The notes: generated from the letters alone by a model not told the origin. A stretch of DNA of 64,000 nucleotides from Serripes groenlandicus (GCA_031761405.1 JASEVX010000001.1:22401270-22465269); one strand, 5' to 3'. Positions 45,309-57,795 are shown, numbered from the stretch's first letter. A program made the numbers and translations.

Positions 45309-46148
45309 CTGTGGAATTGAAGTATGACAACATTCAGAGTGTTGCATCCTGTTATAATTAAAGTGATAACAAATAGGTACTACAAGACGCTCCAAGGACA
45401 ATGTTAAACGTTCGACAAACAAGAACCTACATTCTGATAAGAAAGTGAAAGTATGCCCATAGGGATTCAGTACTCATCATATTTACTGCTACACAAATGT
45501 AATATATCTACTTCGGTAGACAGCTCTATTGACTTGTTTTGTAAAATGTTATTCAAGACGCTGATAATAATATGTCTGCATTTGGTGAAGGAAAGGGTTG
45601 CATGTTTCTTCGTGTACGAATGATTGTGTCAGACTGGCATATCTTGAAATTGTATAAGTGTGATTTTGCTTCACAAGCTGAACGACTGAATTTAGTAAGT
45701 AAGTAAGTAAATCGTTTATTATTGTGCCTTGTGAATATTTACAGATTTGTATATAAATACATTTACAATTACATAGAGCACCCGGCCCTATGCACTTATA
45801 AGTCACCAAAAACACAAAAATTATGAATAGTTCCATTATTTACACACACAAAAAAGGTTTTCTATTAGAATAAATAGTGAGATAAATCGGAAGGGGGGAA
45901 TGCACATGAGTGCTGTGCATGGTAATAAGTCTACTTAGTACTTTTAAAACAAATGAGTATATGCATAGGGGGAATTAATGATAAATACATCATATATATA
46001 CACTGTAGAATGAAAAGATGATTATAGTGAGTATGATAGCAATATATTTACAAGGAATCATTTATCGAAGTCAATATTTTATCATTAACCTGGAATAGGT
46101 GAATATGAGCTTAAAATAATACATATATATATTGTATGAAGTTCATAC

Positions 46149-46436
46149 CGAATTATTCAGGAATTTCCTGTACCGTTGACTGGCATCCACGTCTCTCTTA
46201 GCCCTGATAGGAATATAAACTTGACCAATACCCGGACAGGATCTGAGTAACTTCTCCACCAGACACTGGCCCGCAAATCCAGTGGCGCCCGTAATAAGTA
46301 CATTCTTGCCTTTATAAAACTCAGAGACTGGAGTATGCGTATCACTGTGCACCTTCTTAAAACACAAGCGTTCACTTAGTTTAATTGTTTTCCTGCCGAA
46401 ACGACCTATCATCAAAGTCCGCATATATAAAGTCAT
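46149..46436 (-). CDS. FAR: FAR copy B exon 1 (start codon, NAD(P)-binding loop)
   Basis: This exon has 288 nt, exactly 96 codons, starting MTLYMRTLMIGRFGRK. The family core begins near residue 37 with VSEFYKGKNVLITGATGFAG, followed by LVEKLLRSCP and VYIPIRAK, which match the first beta-alpha-beta unit of FAR reductases. The first Met of the open frame was chosen; it gives an N-terminal extension of about 35 residues relative to vertebrate FAR1, and Met5 or Met9 are alternatives. The donor on the minus strand reads NNS|GTATGAACTT. The next exon starts in phase 0 with VFDRVR, as the family expects. Confidence 0.92.
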
Positions 46437-46771
46437 TTTGTCAATATACTCTCGGTCTGTATTACAAATATGTTAAATGATAATTGAACAGCCATGGATC
46501 CCAACCCCGTTCTGGTGTCAGATGTAGGCATATTTATTGTACAGATAGTTATGTATTTGATTCTTAGCCATAACATATAAAATATAAATATATATATATA
46601 ATTATATATATATATAAGTATTATACATTGTCGTTCAAACGACAATGACAAACAATACTTGCAACTTAAGCATATCACGCAAACAATGGAATATCCTACT
46701 ATTTAAACCATCAAACCAAGAATCAACGAAAATAAAACACAATTACTTTGTAAGACAAAATGAAAGAATAT

Positions 46772-47023
46772 ACGAGCCGTCCCACGAGAAAACCAACATT
46801 ATGAACTCTGCTTAAAGTATCGACCCGGATCAGTCTAAGAATGTCGCACAAGCTAACCCGGAGAAACACTTTTCGCCTCCTTTCTGTTTTAGAAATAATT
46901 TCTCTATACCTGCATCCCCCTGAGACGGAATGCATCGGCCGCGATTAACCTTCTCGCAGGCTGATCTGGGTCGATACATTATGCAGAGTCCATAATTGTT
47001 GGTTTTCCTGTGGAACACCTCAT
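46772..47023. mobile_element. Foldback element FB (copy B)
   Basis: Counterpart of 4491-4745, upstream of FAR copy-B exon 1. Confidence 0.75.
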
Positions 47024-47239
47024 ATGTACTATGATGCGGAGAGAATGGGATCACACTTCTCTGTTTCGACAAAAACTGCATCAATTTGCGGACATAATAT
47101 AGTATGAGTGTACGCATGTTCTGTGGACACAGTACGCATGTACTATTCGAAGATGCTTCAAGAACCAGACCCATGCTTCATCAGATTCGGTCCTAAAAAC
47201 AAATATGAGCCAGGACATACGAAAAGATAGCAATACTTT

Positions 47240-47390
47240 GTTGTATTAGGGTTAACGACGTTCTCAACAGTATTTCAGTTCTATCACGGCGACGGTTCAC
47301 TTGTTCATGATTCCCGGGTAAACAAACCAGTACTAAGCCAGGAAATGTGCCTTGTCGAAGGACACTCCACCATAACCGTTGAGACAGCAA
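47240..47390 (-). mobile_element. SINE type c body, head missing (copy B)
   Basis: Counterpart of 4965-5110. Confidence 0.7.
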
Positions 47391-47737
47391 AAGGTTTTAA
47401 GATGCAGAGCTCTAAACAAGCATGTTGGTATCGCTGTAAATTCAAAAAAATGTAATACTCCTATACAAAACGACTGTAAAATAAAATGATGTTAACATAA
47501 TATATCCAAGTGACCGAATCTCACGGCTCTAATTCACTCAGTGTCCAGTTTGGACAATTAACAAATCAGGATCCCTAGGTTACCATGTAGTACACTTGAT
47601 TTCCTTTTTTGAATTGGAGTGATAGTATTATTTATGAGTTCAGTATTGGCGATGTCGCAGTATACGGTGATCACTCATCTGTGTTGTCAAAACACGTCAC
47701 GTGACAAGACAACCCACACAATGTTATTTGACTTTAT

Positions 47738-49227
47738 TGACGCCGCGTGGAAGCGCGGCGTCAGTATGGAATAGGTTTTAATTTTTTGTACCATGGGGTG
47801 ACGTAATCGAAAAGGGAAAAACCAATGTTATTATTGTTAAAAAAAACCTCTGTTGTTTGTTTGAAAAAAAAAAAAACTTTATGAATCAATAAAGTGTATA
47901 AAATTATTTAAGACACAAAAAGATACAAAATAGGCATGTCTTCTACCGTTATTACAAAACTTTAGACACATCTAATGTGTATTTAATAACTTTCCCCTAA
48001 CTTGCTAGGTTACGCTTTTTTTATAGTTTGGTTTACGACCCGATTCGTCAAAGCTCAAAAAAACGTTTCTGGCGATGTTTTTGCATATTTACAATATTGA
48101 GATTTTTAAATAAATGGGTAATCTTTAAAAAATCAATAATGATTCATTTTAATTACTACATATTAAAGTATAATTCTAGAAACTATAAAAACAACGTTAA
48201 CCCAACTATGCAATAGGCATGGCCGTAACATGACCCGTTCTATTTGTAAATGCAGTATGTCATCGCTTGGCGATTTTGGTCATTCTTATTGAATAGAGGA
48301 CAAGGTGTCATCGGTTCCCATAGAGTTATTAAGTTGTCTCTGCTTCCTTCCGTTATGAATACTTCGCTGTTTTCACGATTTCATCCGATTTCTAAATTTC
48401 ATTGGATTCTTATCCGGTTTTTCATGTTTCGTTCGAGATGAACGATTCGTACCAACTGGTTTTCGCTCTTTGCTCTTGGGGAACTGACTTGACCATTTTC
48501 TTTTGTTTATTTTTCAGTTTTCTACTTGCATGTTCAAAATGATTAAAGTCACATGACAAACAAACAAAATAGACTTAATAATTCTTGTTATATGTGGATT
48601 ATACATGTGAACTTTCATACTACTTAATTTTGATCATAAATATCTTCTTTTTCTTTTTTAATTACTTCGTATTTTCTGTTTATATACTCCCGTTTTTGCT
48701 ATCATACTTCTGCTAAACTGGAAGGAGAATAGACTTCTCCCTCTCCTTCCAAAGCTTGTGTCACACTTAACTTATAACTAGAGGCAATAAACCTTAATAT
48801 ATGTTAATATTTAAGCACGTACGTTTGTTTATTATCTAATGGATCTAGTTATAGGATTTAAAACAGTTTATTGGTAAAGAAAACACTTGAGAAACTTCAG
48901 CTTGTATGACACATTATAGACTAAACTTCACATGCTGAATATCACATAGATCGTAGCATATAAAGCGTTTAATCCCTACGTCAATATTGACCCTTTCTGC
49001 TCTTGGTAACCTTTTTATATAGGCTATGGTAGCCAGGTGAGCAATATAGGCACATCTTGGCCTTCTTGTTTAAAATAAAGGGACATTTGGCCTTCTTGTT
49101 CGAACTATTTACATCCTGTCTGCTTGCACAGGTTATTTAAATGTACTGAACTGCATCTGCTTCCTTTAAGTCATGCTTCAAAATCATGCGCGGCGTCTTT
49201 GATGCTTTGCATCAAAATTCGTCGTGT
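47738..49227 (-). mobile_element. Helitron-like non-autonomous element, family 2 (copy B only)
   Basis: This 1,490-bp insertion is absent from copy A (site ACTTTAT|TCCAGC near 5808). On the minus strand it starts with a palindrome TTTGATGCAAAGCATCAAA followed by GACGCCGCGC, and it ends with the hairpin GACGCCGCG/CGCGGCGTC (47739-47762 on plus). This is the same terminal plan as family 1 with different sequence. Its interior matches 30108-31335. Confidence 0.65.
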
Positions 49228-49443
49228 TCCAGCATTGAACAGTTTAAATCACACCATATCTGATGGTGACCGTCGTATAAGTGAAATGATTGTCTCAGTG
49301 GTTGTCTTGGCAACCTACGGCGCTTTAAATGCCAGCGTGCGTTTGGTTGAGAAAATGCATCAGAAAAAACTACTAAATACCACAGAACATTTCCGAATGA
49401 CATCATAAATACGTCAATTGAACTTTATTCTGTTACCTACATA

Positions 49444-49652
49444 TGAGCCGTTCTATGCACAGTCTGCGCAGGCTAATCTGGACCGACACAAGTTGCGTCT
49501 CAGGGGGACAGAGGTATAGAGTAATGATTCCTGAAACAGAAAATCCACAGGAGGCGAAAAGTGTCTGTTCGGGTTAGCCTGCGCGACATGCTTAGGCTGA
49601 TCCGGGTCGATACTGAGTCCACAGTGGTAGTTTGTTCACGTAATTCGGCTCA
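49444..49652. mobile_element. Foldback element FB (copy B)
   Basis: Counterpart of 6013-6273 with a deletion near the left arm. Confidence 0.7.
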
Positions 49653-50141
49653 TATGTGGTTATGGAACATTATCTTTTCTACTTTAGTCACCTAGTCATA
49701 AAAAGTGTGTTACTTACATCTTTAAGCTAACGGTATCCAATTATAGAGTTTGCCGCTTTTGGCTAAGGACTAATTTAGAAACACTGACGCTCTCCCTTTT
49801 GAACATATATTTTATTTTCTGTCTAAGGCTATGATATACGTGTAGTTGATATTTAAAAAAAAAAAGCGAAATGTGACCTTTAATGACACGAAATGAATGT
49901 TCACGTGCATCCTCTGTTGATCAAAGGACTTGTGTCAAGTGTAAGTAAACGTGTACATTTTGGATTTTGTGCTCTCGATTGTCCCACATTTTGAAATTTA
50001 GGATATGATCGATGTAGGCCAATTGGGAAAGAAATACATGAAATGTGCTGGCCTTTCCCTGTGTAGCGAGATATCACTATAATTTATTTCAAGAACACTT
50101 AGTCCACTGCTCATGTCCTAAGATACGTAACGTGGAATAAT

Positions 50142-50383
50142 TGAGCTGTCTCGCGAGAAAACCAACATTAGGGACTCAGCGTAATGTATCGACACAGATC
50201 AGCCTGGGCAGTCCGCGCAGGCTGACCCGGGCCGACACCTTCCGTTTCAGGGGGATATAGGTATAGAGTAATGATTCCTGAATCAGAAAATCCACAGGAG
50301 GCGAAAAGTGTCTGCCCGGGTTAGCCTGCGCGGCGATACTTTACGCAGAGTCCATAATGTTGGTTTTCTCTCGAGATGGCTCA
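50142..50383. mobile_element. Foldback element FB (copy B only)
   Basis: Has no equivalent in copy A, where 6600-6650 runs through. Arms TTGAGCTGTCTCGCGAGAAA and TTTTCTCTCGAGATGGCTCA. It sits in an insertion of about 390 bp (about 50000-50385). Confidence 0.75.
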
Positions 50384-50672
50384 TATGTCAAGTAATGTAA
50401 TCTATTTATGTAGAAAGCCAGCTTATTTTGCTGATCACTTACAAGCGCATGCAGTATGAGACTATGGGGGCATACTCAATGGCATAAAAAGACCCTTCAT
50501 ATTGGAGTTCCTTCGTTTGTCGACGTTTTTGTATTTTATTTGATGTGTTAGTTGTGTACCTCCGATAGAATATGCTCAATGCTGATACAGGAGTGGGTTT
50601 TAACTTCGACATACTGTAACAGCTTTCTTGTCTTTGCACATTGGGTGTTGAAATATGTCAACATTTTATCTC

Positions 50673-50967
50673 TGAGCCGAGCCCCGGTAGCTCAGTCAGT
50701 AGCGACGCGGCTGTAAATCCAGGGGATGTAAGTTCGAACCCCAGCTTGGTCAAAATTATTTCCGACGTTTGACAAAAGTCACTGTTACAAGCGCCATTCG
50801 TCTTCACCAATATGCTCACAGTCTATGCGGAAAAACAGCCAATTGATTGGAAATAATGTTTTAATGAGTACTAGTGGGAGGAAGTCAGGAAACACATGAA
50901 GTAGGTGAATTGGCCGCCGTGATATGACTGAAAAACTGTTAAAAACGGCAATTTATCCCAATCATTC
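50673..50967 (+). mobile_element. tRNA-derived SINE type a (copy B)
   Basis: Counterpart of 6924-7205 with head CCGGTAGCTCAGTCAGTAGC. Confidence 0.8.
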
Positions 50968-51264
50968 ATTGCTTCTGAATATCTCAACAGCTGCTGGAAA
51001 GTCTGGGGTAGCAATGTCGTTGATTGCTGTGGATCACACATCTTTACATGCATACTTGGAACTCGTGGTAGAACTGTTGCTCGTTTGACGATGGATGACG
51101 ATGGATGTCTTGGTCACATCTGAAGTCATATCTAACACCAATTATGATTGCGTTTTGGGCACACTTTACATGAATGAAAACAGTTAAGAATCAATGTCAG
51201 ACGGCTACATAAGGAGGAGTAAACTAGTCTTTTTACCCTAAAATCTCTATTTTAATTCATAGCG

Positions 51265-51393
51265 CAAGTAAACCCTGCGTCGTGGCTTCTCAAAAGAATC
51301 GTGAGACGATTCTTGAGTACCAACAATATAGGGTTTGAGTGTTATACAAGGATTTACCGATGTGACATACTCTTCTTATCTAGAGCTCTGAAT
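51265..51393. mobile_element. Hairpin MITE HP, degenerate (copy B)
   Basis: Counterpart of 7518-7642. Confidence 0.6.
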
Positions 51394-51399
51394 GTGCAA

Positions 51400-51540
51400 G
51401 TAAGTTGAACAAGAAATGGATCAATGCATAGTTGAACAAGAAATGGATCAATGCATAGTTGAACAAGAAATGGATCAATGCATAGTTGAACAAGAAATGG
51501 ATCAATGCATTGTTGAACAAGAAATGGATCAATGCATTGG
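51400..51540. repeat. 27-bp tandem repeat (copy B, about 5 units)
   Basis: Same unit as copy A. It would read MDQCIVEQE repeatedly, but no other support for coding exists. Confidence 0.9.
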
Positions 51541-51554
51541 TAAAAAGAATATTA

Positions 51555-51890
51555 GACCGCTTCGATGGTGTAGTGGTAGAACGTCTGATTTGAGTGTGTC
51601 TGAGGTCGTGGGTTCAATCCCCGGCCGGATCAAAACAAATACTTTGGAAAAAGTAGTAATGGTCTTCACTCCTTGGCTCTCAGGATTGTTTGGAAAAGCA
51701 TAACGACTGACTCGTTGGTGCTTGTATAATGAACCACTCCAGAAGTACCAGTTACTTTAGCTCGCCAAATGGCTTTATGCCGAAAGGCGGGGGTAAATAA
51801 ACCCAATACGACGACCAGTTACTTATCCAAGAAACGACGTGAATTCAATGCCAAATTGTTGAAAGCGGCATAAAAACAACCTCATAAAAA
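51555..51890 (+). mobile_element. tRNA-derived SINE type b (copy B)
   Basis: Counterpart of 7829-8072; ends just before the copy-B ankyrin exon. Confidence 0.8.
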
Positions 51891-51913
51891 CTTTCAAAAC
51901 AATATATTTTCAG

Positions 51914-52064
51914 GATTGACTCCACTTCACCAGGCAGTACTCGATGGTAACTTCGAAGCGGTGAAACTTCTGATAGCCCATAGTGCCGACATCAACAAAC
52001 AGGACGAGGATTTCTGGACGCCGCTTCATGCAGCATGTGCTGAAGGGCACGCGGACATCGTCAG
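51914..52064 (+). CDS. Ankyrin-repeat protein copy B, penultimate coding exon
   Basis: This is the copy-B counterpart, 151 nt, with the same splice sites. The only protein change from copy A is AHSAD for AHRAD. The near identity of this exon against many indels in the flanking introns argues that both copies are or were recently functional. Confidence 0.85.
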
Positions 52065-53729
52065 GTGAGGTTTTTTGTTAACTCTTTCCCAAAGTGCAGA
52101 ACTAGTTTGGCTCTTTTCTACCAGCAGACGACTTTTGAAAGCATTGTGGCAAAAAGAAAAATGTGTCATAATGGACACTTCTAAGTGTAGCACGTGATGA
52201 AGGACATGCGAACAGAATGGACATTCTGTTAACTACAATGTATCTCTCTCGTGCAGTCGCATTTTGACTCATCTTTGGCAGACGTATTTTGACCTTCAGA
52301 TTTGTTTGGTTTGATTGTTTGTTTGTTTGTTTGTTTGTTTGTTTGGGTGGGTTTTGGTGGCGTTTTATGCCTTTTTCAAGAGTATTTTCAACAGTCATTC
52401 CGATGTTAATTAGTCGACGAGTCTTAATGCCACCAAACTTGAATTACATATAGGTAGGTTACGCATTTAATACCCTTTTACACATACAACAAATCTGCAA
52501 TAGACGCCTTTGAAATCATTTGGTCAAATGTTCTATTAATGAAAGATCAATTATTGACTATAGTTGAAAATAATTGCTGCAAAAGGAGAAACTGCTATTT
52601 TAAAGCAACTGATCCATTTGCAACAATGTTTTCAAAACTGGTCTGCTGCCAATGCGTCAGAGAGCGTCATGGGAAAGGTTTAAAAGGTAAATGACACATC
52701 TTCTGCAGGGGGTTCTTTGATACAAGACAAGCAACGGGTATATGGGCGGTGCTCCTGTTAAACCAACCTCAGCGTAATAGTTACACTTTTAGGAAATCAA
52801 CCTGCTTAGGAACCCATACTAACGGATCGAAAAAGATATTTCTTTACAGACGTTTCTTCAAACCTTGAATTAATTAGCAAAATATCGTGAAAAGAGAAAA
52901 ACATCATAAAAAGTGATGTTTGCTATTCCCAGTATAACACTTCTCCGGCAGCAGACGACTTTGAAAACATAAGTAACACAAATAGGAGATCTTTACAAAT
53001 ACAGGAACAATTATTGAATAAAGTTGTAAACATTGTGGCCAAAGGAGAAATTTCTCATTATGTTTTCAATTTAGTCGTCTTCTGCAGGAGCGTCTGACAG
53101 TAGTTAATTTGACGGTGGTTTATGACCATGTTATGTCTTCAAAACCTTTATAATCAAGATATCATTGTAGTAATTCAAAACAGTGATTTGTCAATGTAAT
53201 TATTAAAATCATACATTGATAACATTACATATGTTTATTCTAATTATTATTATTATATGAACCGTAAACTAGTTACGGTTCATAGAATTATCTTATCAGT
53301 GTCATATTAGTTGACAAGTGATATATTTAACCCATAACCTGTTACCCTTTTTCCACCAACAACAAAATTGTAAATAAAAAACAAACAAAGCGAAATATGT
53401 TTCATTTCTTTTAATTAGAAAGCCTTCTTTCACAATTTAAGATTTTTAATATCATTATAAAGGATTACTGGGTCTTATTAAAAGCAACAAAAAAGAACAA
53501 TATAAACTATTTTAAAGTATAACATGTTTGGACTATTTGCTGACCGCGAAAACCCGATTTTCTTTTTGTGTTTCATCATGTGATAAAAAGAATCTGACAT
53601 CGTTGTCATTTTATAAAGTTTTATTAAACTCGTCCAAGAAATGTGTTATTGAGCTCGCCAAAGACTCGCTTAATAGCAAATTTCTTGAACGAAGTGTTTG
53701 TTTTTAACAATATCTCTTATGACTAAACA

Positions 53730-53848
53730 AATTCATATGTTGTGGGTACTCACTGAGACGATTCTTTTGAGTACCCACAACATAGGGTTTAAATGTCAAA
53801 TAAGGATGTTAGAACGTGAAAAATGCCGCATATCTAGAGCTCTGAATT
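53730..53848. mobile_element. Hairpin MITE HP, truncated (copy B)
   Basis: Counterpart of 10022-10153. Confidence 0.6.
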
Positions 53849-54045
53849 ACATGTATAATATGGCAGACGAAATCTTTTTTCCATCGGTAAAAATAAAATA
53901 ATCGGAAATAAAACCACATATTCCACGTTTCTTAACGTTTGCAGACCAGTCGATACAATCACTGTCAGTCGAATTATTTGGTTCCAAACATCGTGGAAGG
54001 TCGTTCTTTGTATGAGAGACATGACAGCATTTTTGTTTCTTTCAG

Positions 54046-54187
54046 ATTTTTACTCGAACATGGTGCAGACCGTACAATTCTGACAGACGAAGGCGAGCGG
54101 CCGTTAGACTTGGTCGAACCCACAGATATGGCAACGATACAAGTTATGTTACAGCCAGCTAATGACCAAACTATAGAAGAAACATAG
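54046..54187 (+). CDS. Ankyrin-repeat protein copy B, last exon
   Basis: This exon has 142 nt after TTTCTTTCAG, ending in TAG instead of TAA. Its translation is identical to copy A (FLLEHGADR...DQTIEET). Changes from copy A are synonymous or in the stop codon. Confidence 0.85.
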
Positions 54188-54635
54188 ACATAAGTACGTG
54201 TAAAAATGACCGTACATAGGAGTGTTCAATTTATTGTTCTCACGTGCCAAAATTGTGTAAATCTAACTTAACGTTTTCCCTAATACAGACGACGCCTGAC
54301 GCTTAACAAGTAGACCCTTTTCAACATACGACATTATTGCAGAGGCCGACTTTGAATAATATGTAGGTAAAGGTATAATCTCTGTAAAAAGTATTGAACA
54401 ATTTTGAAATCAGTGTGGCAAAAAGAAAAAAAATCTCATAATGAGCAATTTCTTCTGTTGCAAAAATGTTTTCAGCTGTTGTCTGCCGCAGGGTGCGTCA
54501 GACGGCATCAATATTTGGGTATATGTTAAGAGAATAGTGCTGGAACAGATACATTATACGATATGTCCAAGTTACCACCTCAGTCAGGTGACCTCCAAGG
54601 TTTCCACAGCAGACGACTCTTTCGATAGAATTATA

Positions 54636-54896
54636 TGAGCCGTTACGCGAGAAAACCAACATTGTAGACTCTGCGTAAAGTATCGACCCGGATCAGTCTA
54701 ACGATGCCGCGCAGGCTTACCCGGATAGACAATTTTCGCCTCTTGTGGATTTTCTGTTTAAGGAATCATTACTCTATACCTCTATCCCCTTAGACGGAAT
54801 GTGTCGGCCCGGATCAGTCTGCGCGGACTACACAGGCTGATCTGGATCGATACATTATGCAGAGCCCATAATGTTGGTTTTCTCGCGGGACGGCTT
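54636..54896. mobile_element. Foldback element FB (copy B)
   Basis: Counterpart of 10954-11216. Confidence 0.8.
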
Positions 54897-54924
54897 AACT
54901 AATAGGCAATGATAATTTTGTAAT

Positions 54925-55207
54925 TATTGATTGTTTGGTGCTTAACGCCGCATTAAAAAAAAAATCAGTTATATCACGGTGTTTCATGGGTAAGTTACCT
55001 GTACTACTGGTCCTTTTATCCTGACACCAATCAGTCAGTCGAAATGCTAACCCTGCAACCCTGGGCGCCAATGAACGCCTAGGAGGGCAGCTATAACAAC
55101 CATTTTTAAAGTATTTTGTATGACCCAACCGGGTATCGAACTCACGACGGAGCTCCCGCACCCGAGGCGTCTGCTCTACCACTACACAACCGATGCGATC
55201 TCCTTGT
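54925..55207 (-). mobile_element. tRNA-derived SINE type b (copy B)
   Basis: Counterpart of 11235-11522. Confidence 0.8.
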
Positions 55208-56063
55208 AAGTTCATGATCAGATTGATCTTGGAACCTTATTTGCCAAACGATCATTGTTAAAACGTATTGTTTACTAGTAGTATACGTTGCAATATTTAG
55301 ATGACAATTGACTATTTATGTGTACAATCGAGATACAGTTTCAATGAATGATTACCAAAAATGATATATTCATGAGTGACAATGCTTATTAGTTTTGACG
55401 AATGCAAATTGTACCAAATATTACGTCTAAGCCAACATTTTTACGTTCGATTCAACGAGACCAAAGGTGATATTTTCAGGAGCCGCTTTACCGCATATTT
55501 TTCAGGAATGCAAATTGTACTAGATACTACATCTAAACCAACATTTTAACATTCGTGATCAGAATGATCTTTAAACATCGTGTGTCATACAATCAGTGTT
55601 AACACTTATTTTCTACTAGTATAAGGTGCAACATATAATCATGTAGATGTCAAATTGTCTATATCTGTGTAACATCGAGATATGTTATTACCAAATATGA
55701 TATTTTCAAGAGTGGCTATGCTTCTCAGTTTTCACGAATGCAAATTGTACTCGATATAACATCTAAAGCCAGATTTTTACGTTTGCGATCAGAATGATCT
55801 TGGAACCTCGTATGTCATTCATTTAGTGTTAAAACTTATTGTATACCAGTATACGGTGCAAAATATAGATCACAAATGACTATATAGGTGTAAAATCGAA
55901 ATATAGTTTCAATGAGTGATACCAAAAATGATATTTTCACGAGTGACTTTGCCGCTTATTTTTCACGAATGCAAATTGTACTCGATATTACATATAAACC
56001 CAGATTGTAACGTCCGTGATCAGAATGATCTTGGAACCTCGTTTGTCATACACTAAGTGTTAA

Positions 56064-56272
56064 CCCTTTCAGAGCCGAATTGTTTAAAGTAGACTCTTCC
56101 ATGTTCAAACTCGGACGACTCTATTTTCATTTTATAAGAATTTTGGAATATTTTTATAACTCACAGCCAAACAATGCAGATTTCAGGTGAGACAGCTCGT
56201 TACGAGCTGACTCACCTGAATCTGCATTATTTGCAAAAAGCTCAATATTGCCTTTGGCGCTGAAAGAGTTAA
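56064..56272. mobile_element. TTAA MITE insertion (copy B only)
   Basis: This 209-bp insertion has the TTAA target duplicated (56060-56063 and 56269-56272); copy A has a single TTAA at 12382. The ends are CCCTTTCAGAGCC and GGCGCTGAAAGAG. The centre is a hairpin around CAGGTGAGACAGCTCGTTACGAGCTGACTCACCTG. TTAA duplication and CCYT ends suggest piggyBac-type mobilisation. Confidence 0.85.
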
Positions 56273-56550
56273 AGTGGAGTAATGCTATTCCTAATTAAGG
56301 GTTGAATGAAATATATATCTTTGACCTGTTGTGATTATAAAAATAATATTGGTCAGCCTATCGCTATGACTTTATTTGTGTTATTAATGTATTATATAAG
56401 ATAATAATACTTACCTGGATTCTGACCGATGTCAGCGACGCCTGGCGAGCTAGGGGTCTTGTTGTTGCGTAACGTGAACGACCGATGGGTGGTTCGTATA
56501 CGCATGTAGTCTTCCCGTTCGATTACATGTACAGTCCAACCTGTGTTTAA

Positions 56551-56765
56551 GCCTTTCCCACATCCGATAATTCAGCAGCAGACGACTTTGTCAACAAATA
56601 GAAAATGTCTATAATTGAATGGATAACCTATGACTTAAAGTGGAAAACATTGTGTCAAAAGGAAAAATTGCTTGTTTTGAGCAATTTCTTCTTTTGTCAC
56701 TATGTTTTCAAAAAGCCGTCTGCTGCAGAGGCGTCAGAAAACGTCTATATGAGGGAAAGGGTTAA
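56551..56765. mobile_element. TTAA MITE 'GCAGACGACTTTG' insertion (copy B only)
   Basis: This 215-bp insertion splits TTTAAAGACCACCCA of copy A (12655). It is flanked by TTAA, with ends GCCTTTCCCACAT and ATGAGGGAAAGGG, arms around GCAGCAGACGACTTT/CGTCTGCTGCAGAGGCG, and a central hairpin AAATTGCTTGTTTTGAGCAATTT. Confidence 0.85.
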
Positions 56766-56896
56766 AAAAGAACACCCATTGAATGAGAACAAACTGGTCT
56801 TTTTTTACAGGTGGTCTTTAATTACAGTGTCATTTTTGCAGAAAATTGGGAAATTATCAGTGTGGTTGCTATAGACAGGCTTTGCTAAACAAAGGT

Positions 56897-57795
56897 AGCT
56901 AAGATATAACCCTCGTTACCGATAGCTGAGCTAAAAATATAACCCTCGTTACCGATAGCTGAGCTAAAATATAACCCTGGTTACCGATAGCTGAGCTAAA
57001 ATATAACTCTCGTTACCGATAGCTGAGCTAAGATATAACCCTCGCAACCGATAGCTGAGCTAAAATATAACCCTGGTTACCGATAGCTGAGCTAAAATAT
57101 AACCCTGGTTACCGATAGCTGAGCTAAGATATAACCCTCGCAACCGATAGCTGAGCTAAGATATAACCCTCGCAACCGATAGCTGAGCTAAAATATAACC
57201 CTCGTTACCGATAGCTGAGCTAATATATAACCCTCGTTACCGATCGCTGAGCTAATATATAACCCTCGTTACCGATCGCTGAGCTAATATATAACCCTCG
57301 TTACCGATCGCAGAGCTAATATATAGCCATCGTTACCGATCGCTGAGCTAAAATATAACCTCGTTACTGATCACTGAGCTAAGATATAACCCTCGTTACC
57401 GATCGCTGAGCTAAAATATAACCCTCGTTACCGATCGCTGAGCTAAAATATAACCCTCGTTACCGATCGCAGAGCTAATATATAACCTTCGTTACCGATC
57501 GCTGAGCTAAAATATAACCCTCGTTACCGATCGCTGAGCTAAAATATAACCCTCGTTACCGATCGCAGAGCTAAAATATAACCTTCGTTACCGATCGCTG
57601 AGTTAAAATATAACCCTCGTTTCCGATCCCTGAGCTAAAATATAACCCTCGTTACCGATAGCTGAGCTAAAATATAAACCTCGTTAACGATCGCTGAGCT
57701 AAAATATAACCTTCGTTACAGATAGCTGAGCTAAAATATTACCTTCGTTACCGATAGCTGAGCTAAAACATAACCTTCGTTACCGATCAGTGAGA
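56897..57795. repeat. 32-bp minisatellite, about 28 units (copy B)
   Basis: Same unit as in copy A but about one third the length, without the higher-order repeat and without the SINE head at its left, which was lost with 12797-13794. Confidence 0.9.

Larger units (their letters stand above)
27134..46436 (-). other. FAR: Fatty acyl-CoA reductase gene, copy B (gene span)
   Basis: This is the span of one multi-exon gene assembled from nine exons whose phases all join, except across one exon I could not find between 36253 and 32608. FAR enzymes reduce fatty acyl-CoA to fatty alcohol with NADPH, at the peroxisomal or ER membrane, feeding ether-lipid or wax synthesis. The N-terminal Rossmann domain has TGATGFAG at residues 49-56; the catalytic YxxxK is Y234/K238 (YFATK); IPVD and AW motifs follow in exon 6; the FAR C-terminal domain ends in DFSADVNPIDWEEY. 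Visible exons code for about 460-475 residues, so with the missing exon the protein is close to the usual 500-520. The introns are large and full of MITEs and SINEs. The 5' half (exons 1-3) lies in the duplicated segment; exons 4 onward lie outside the part visible twice. Confidence 0.88.
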
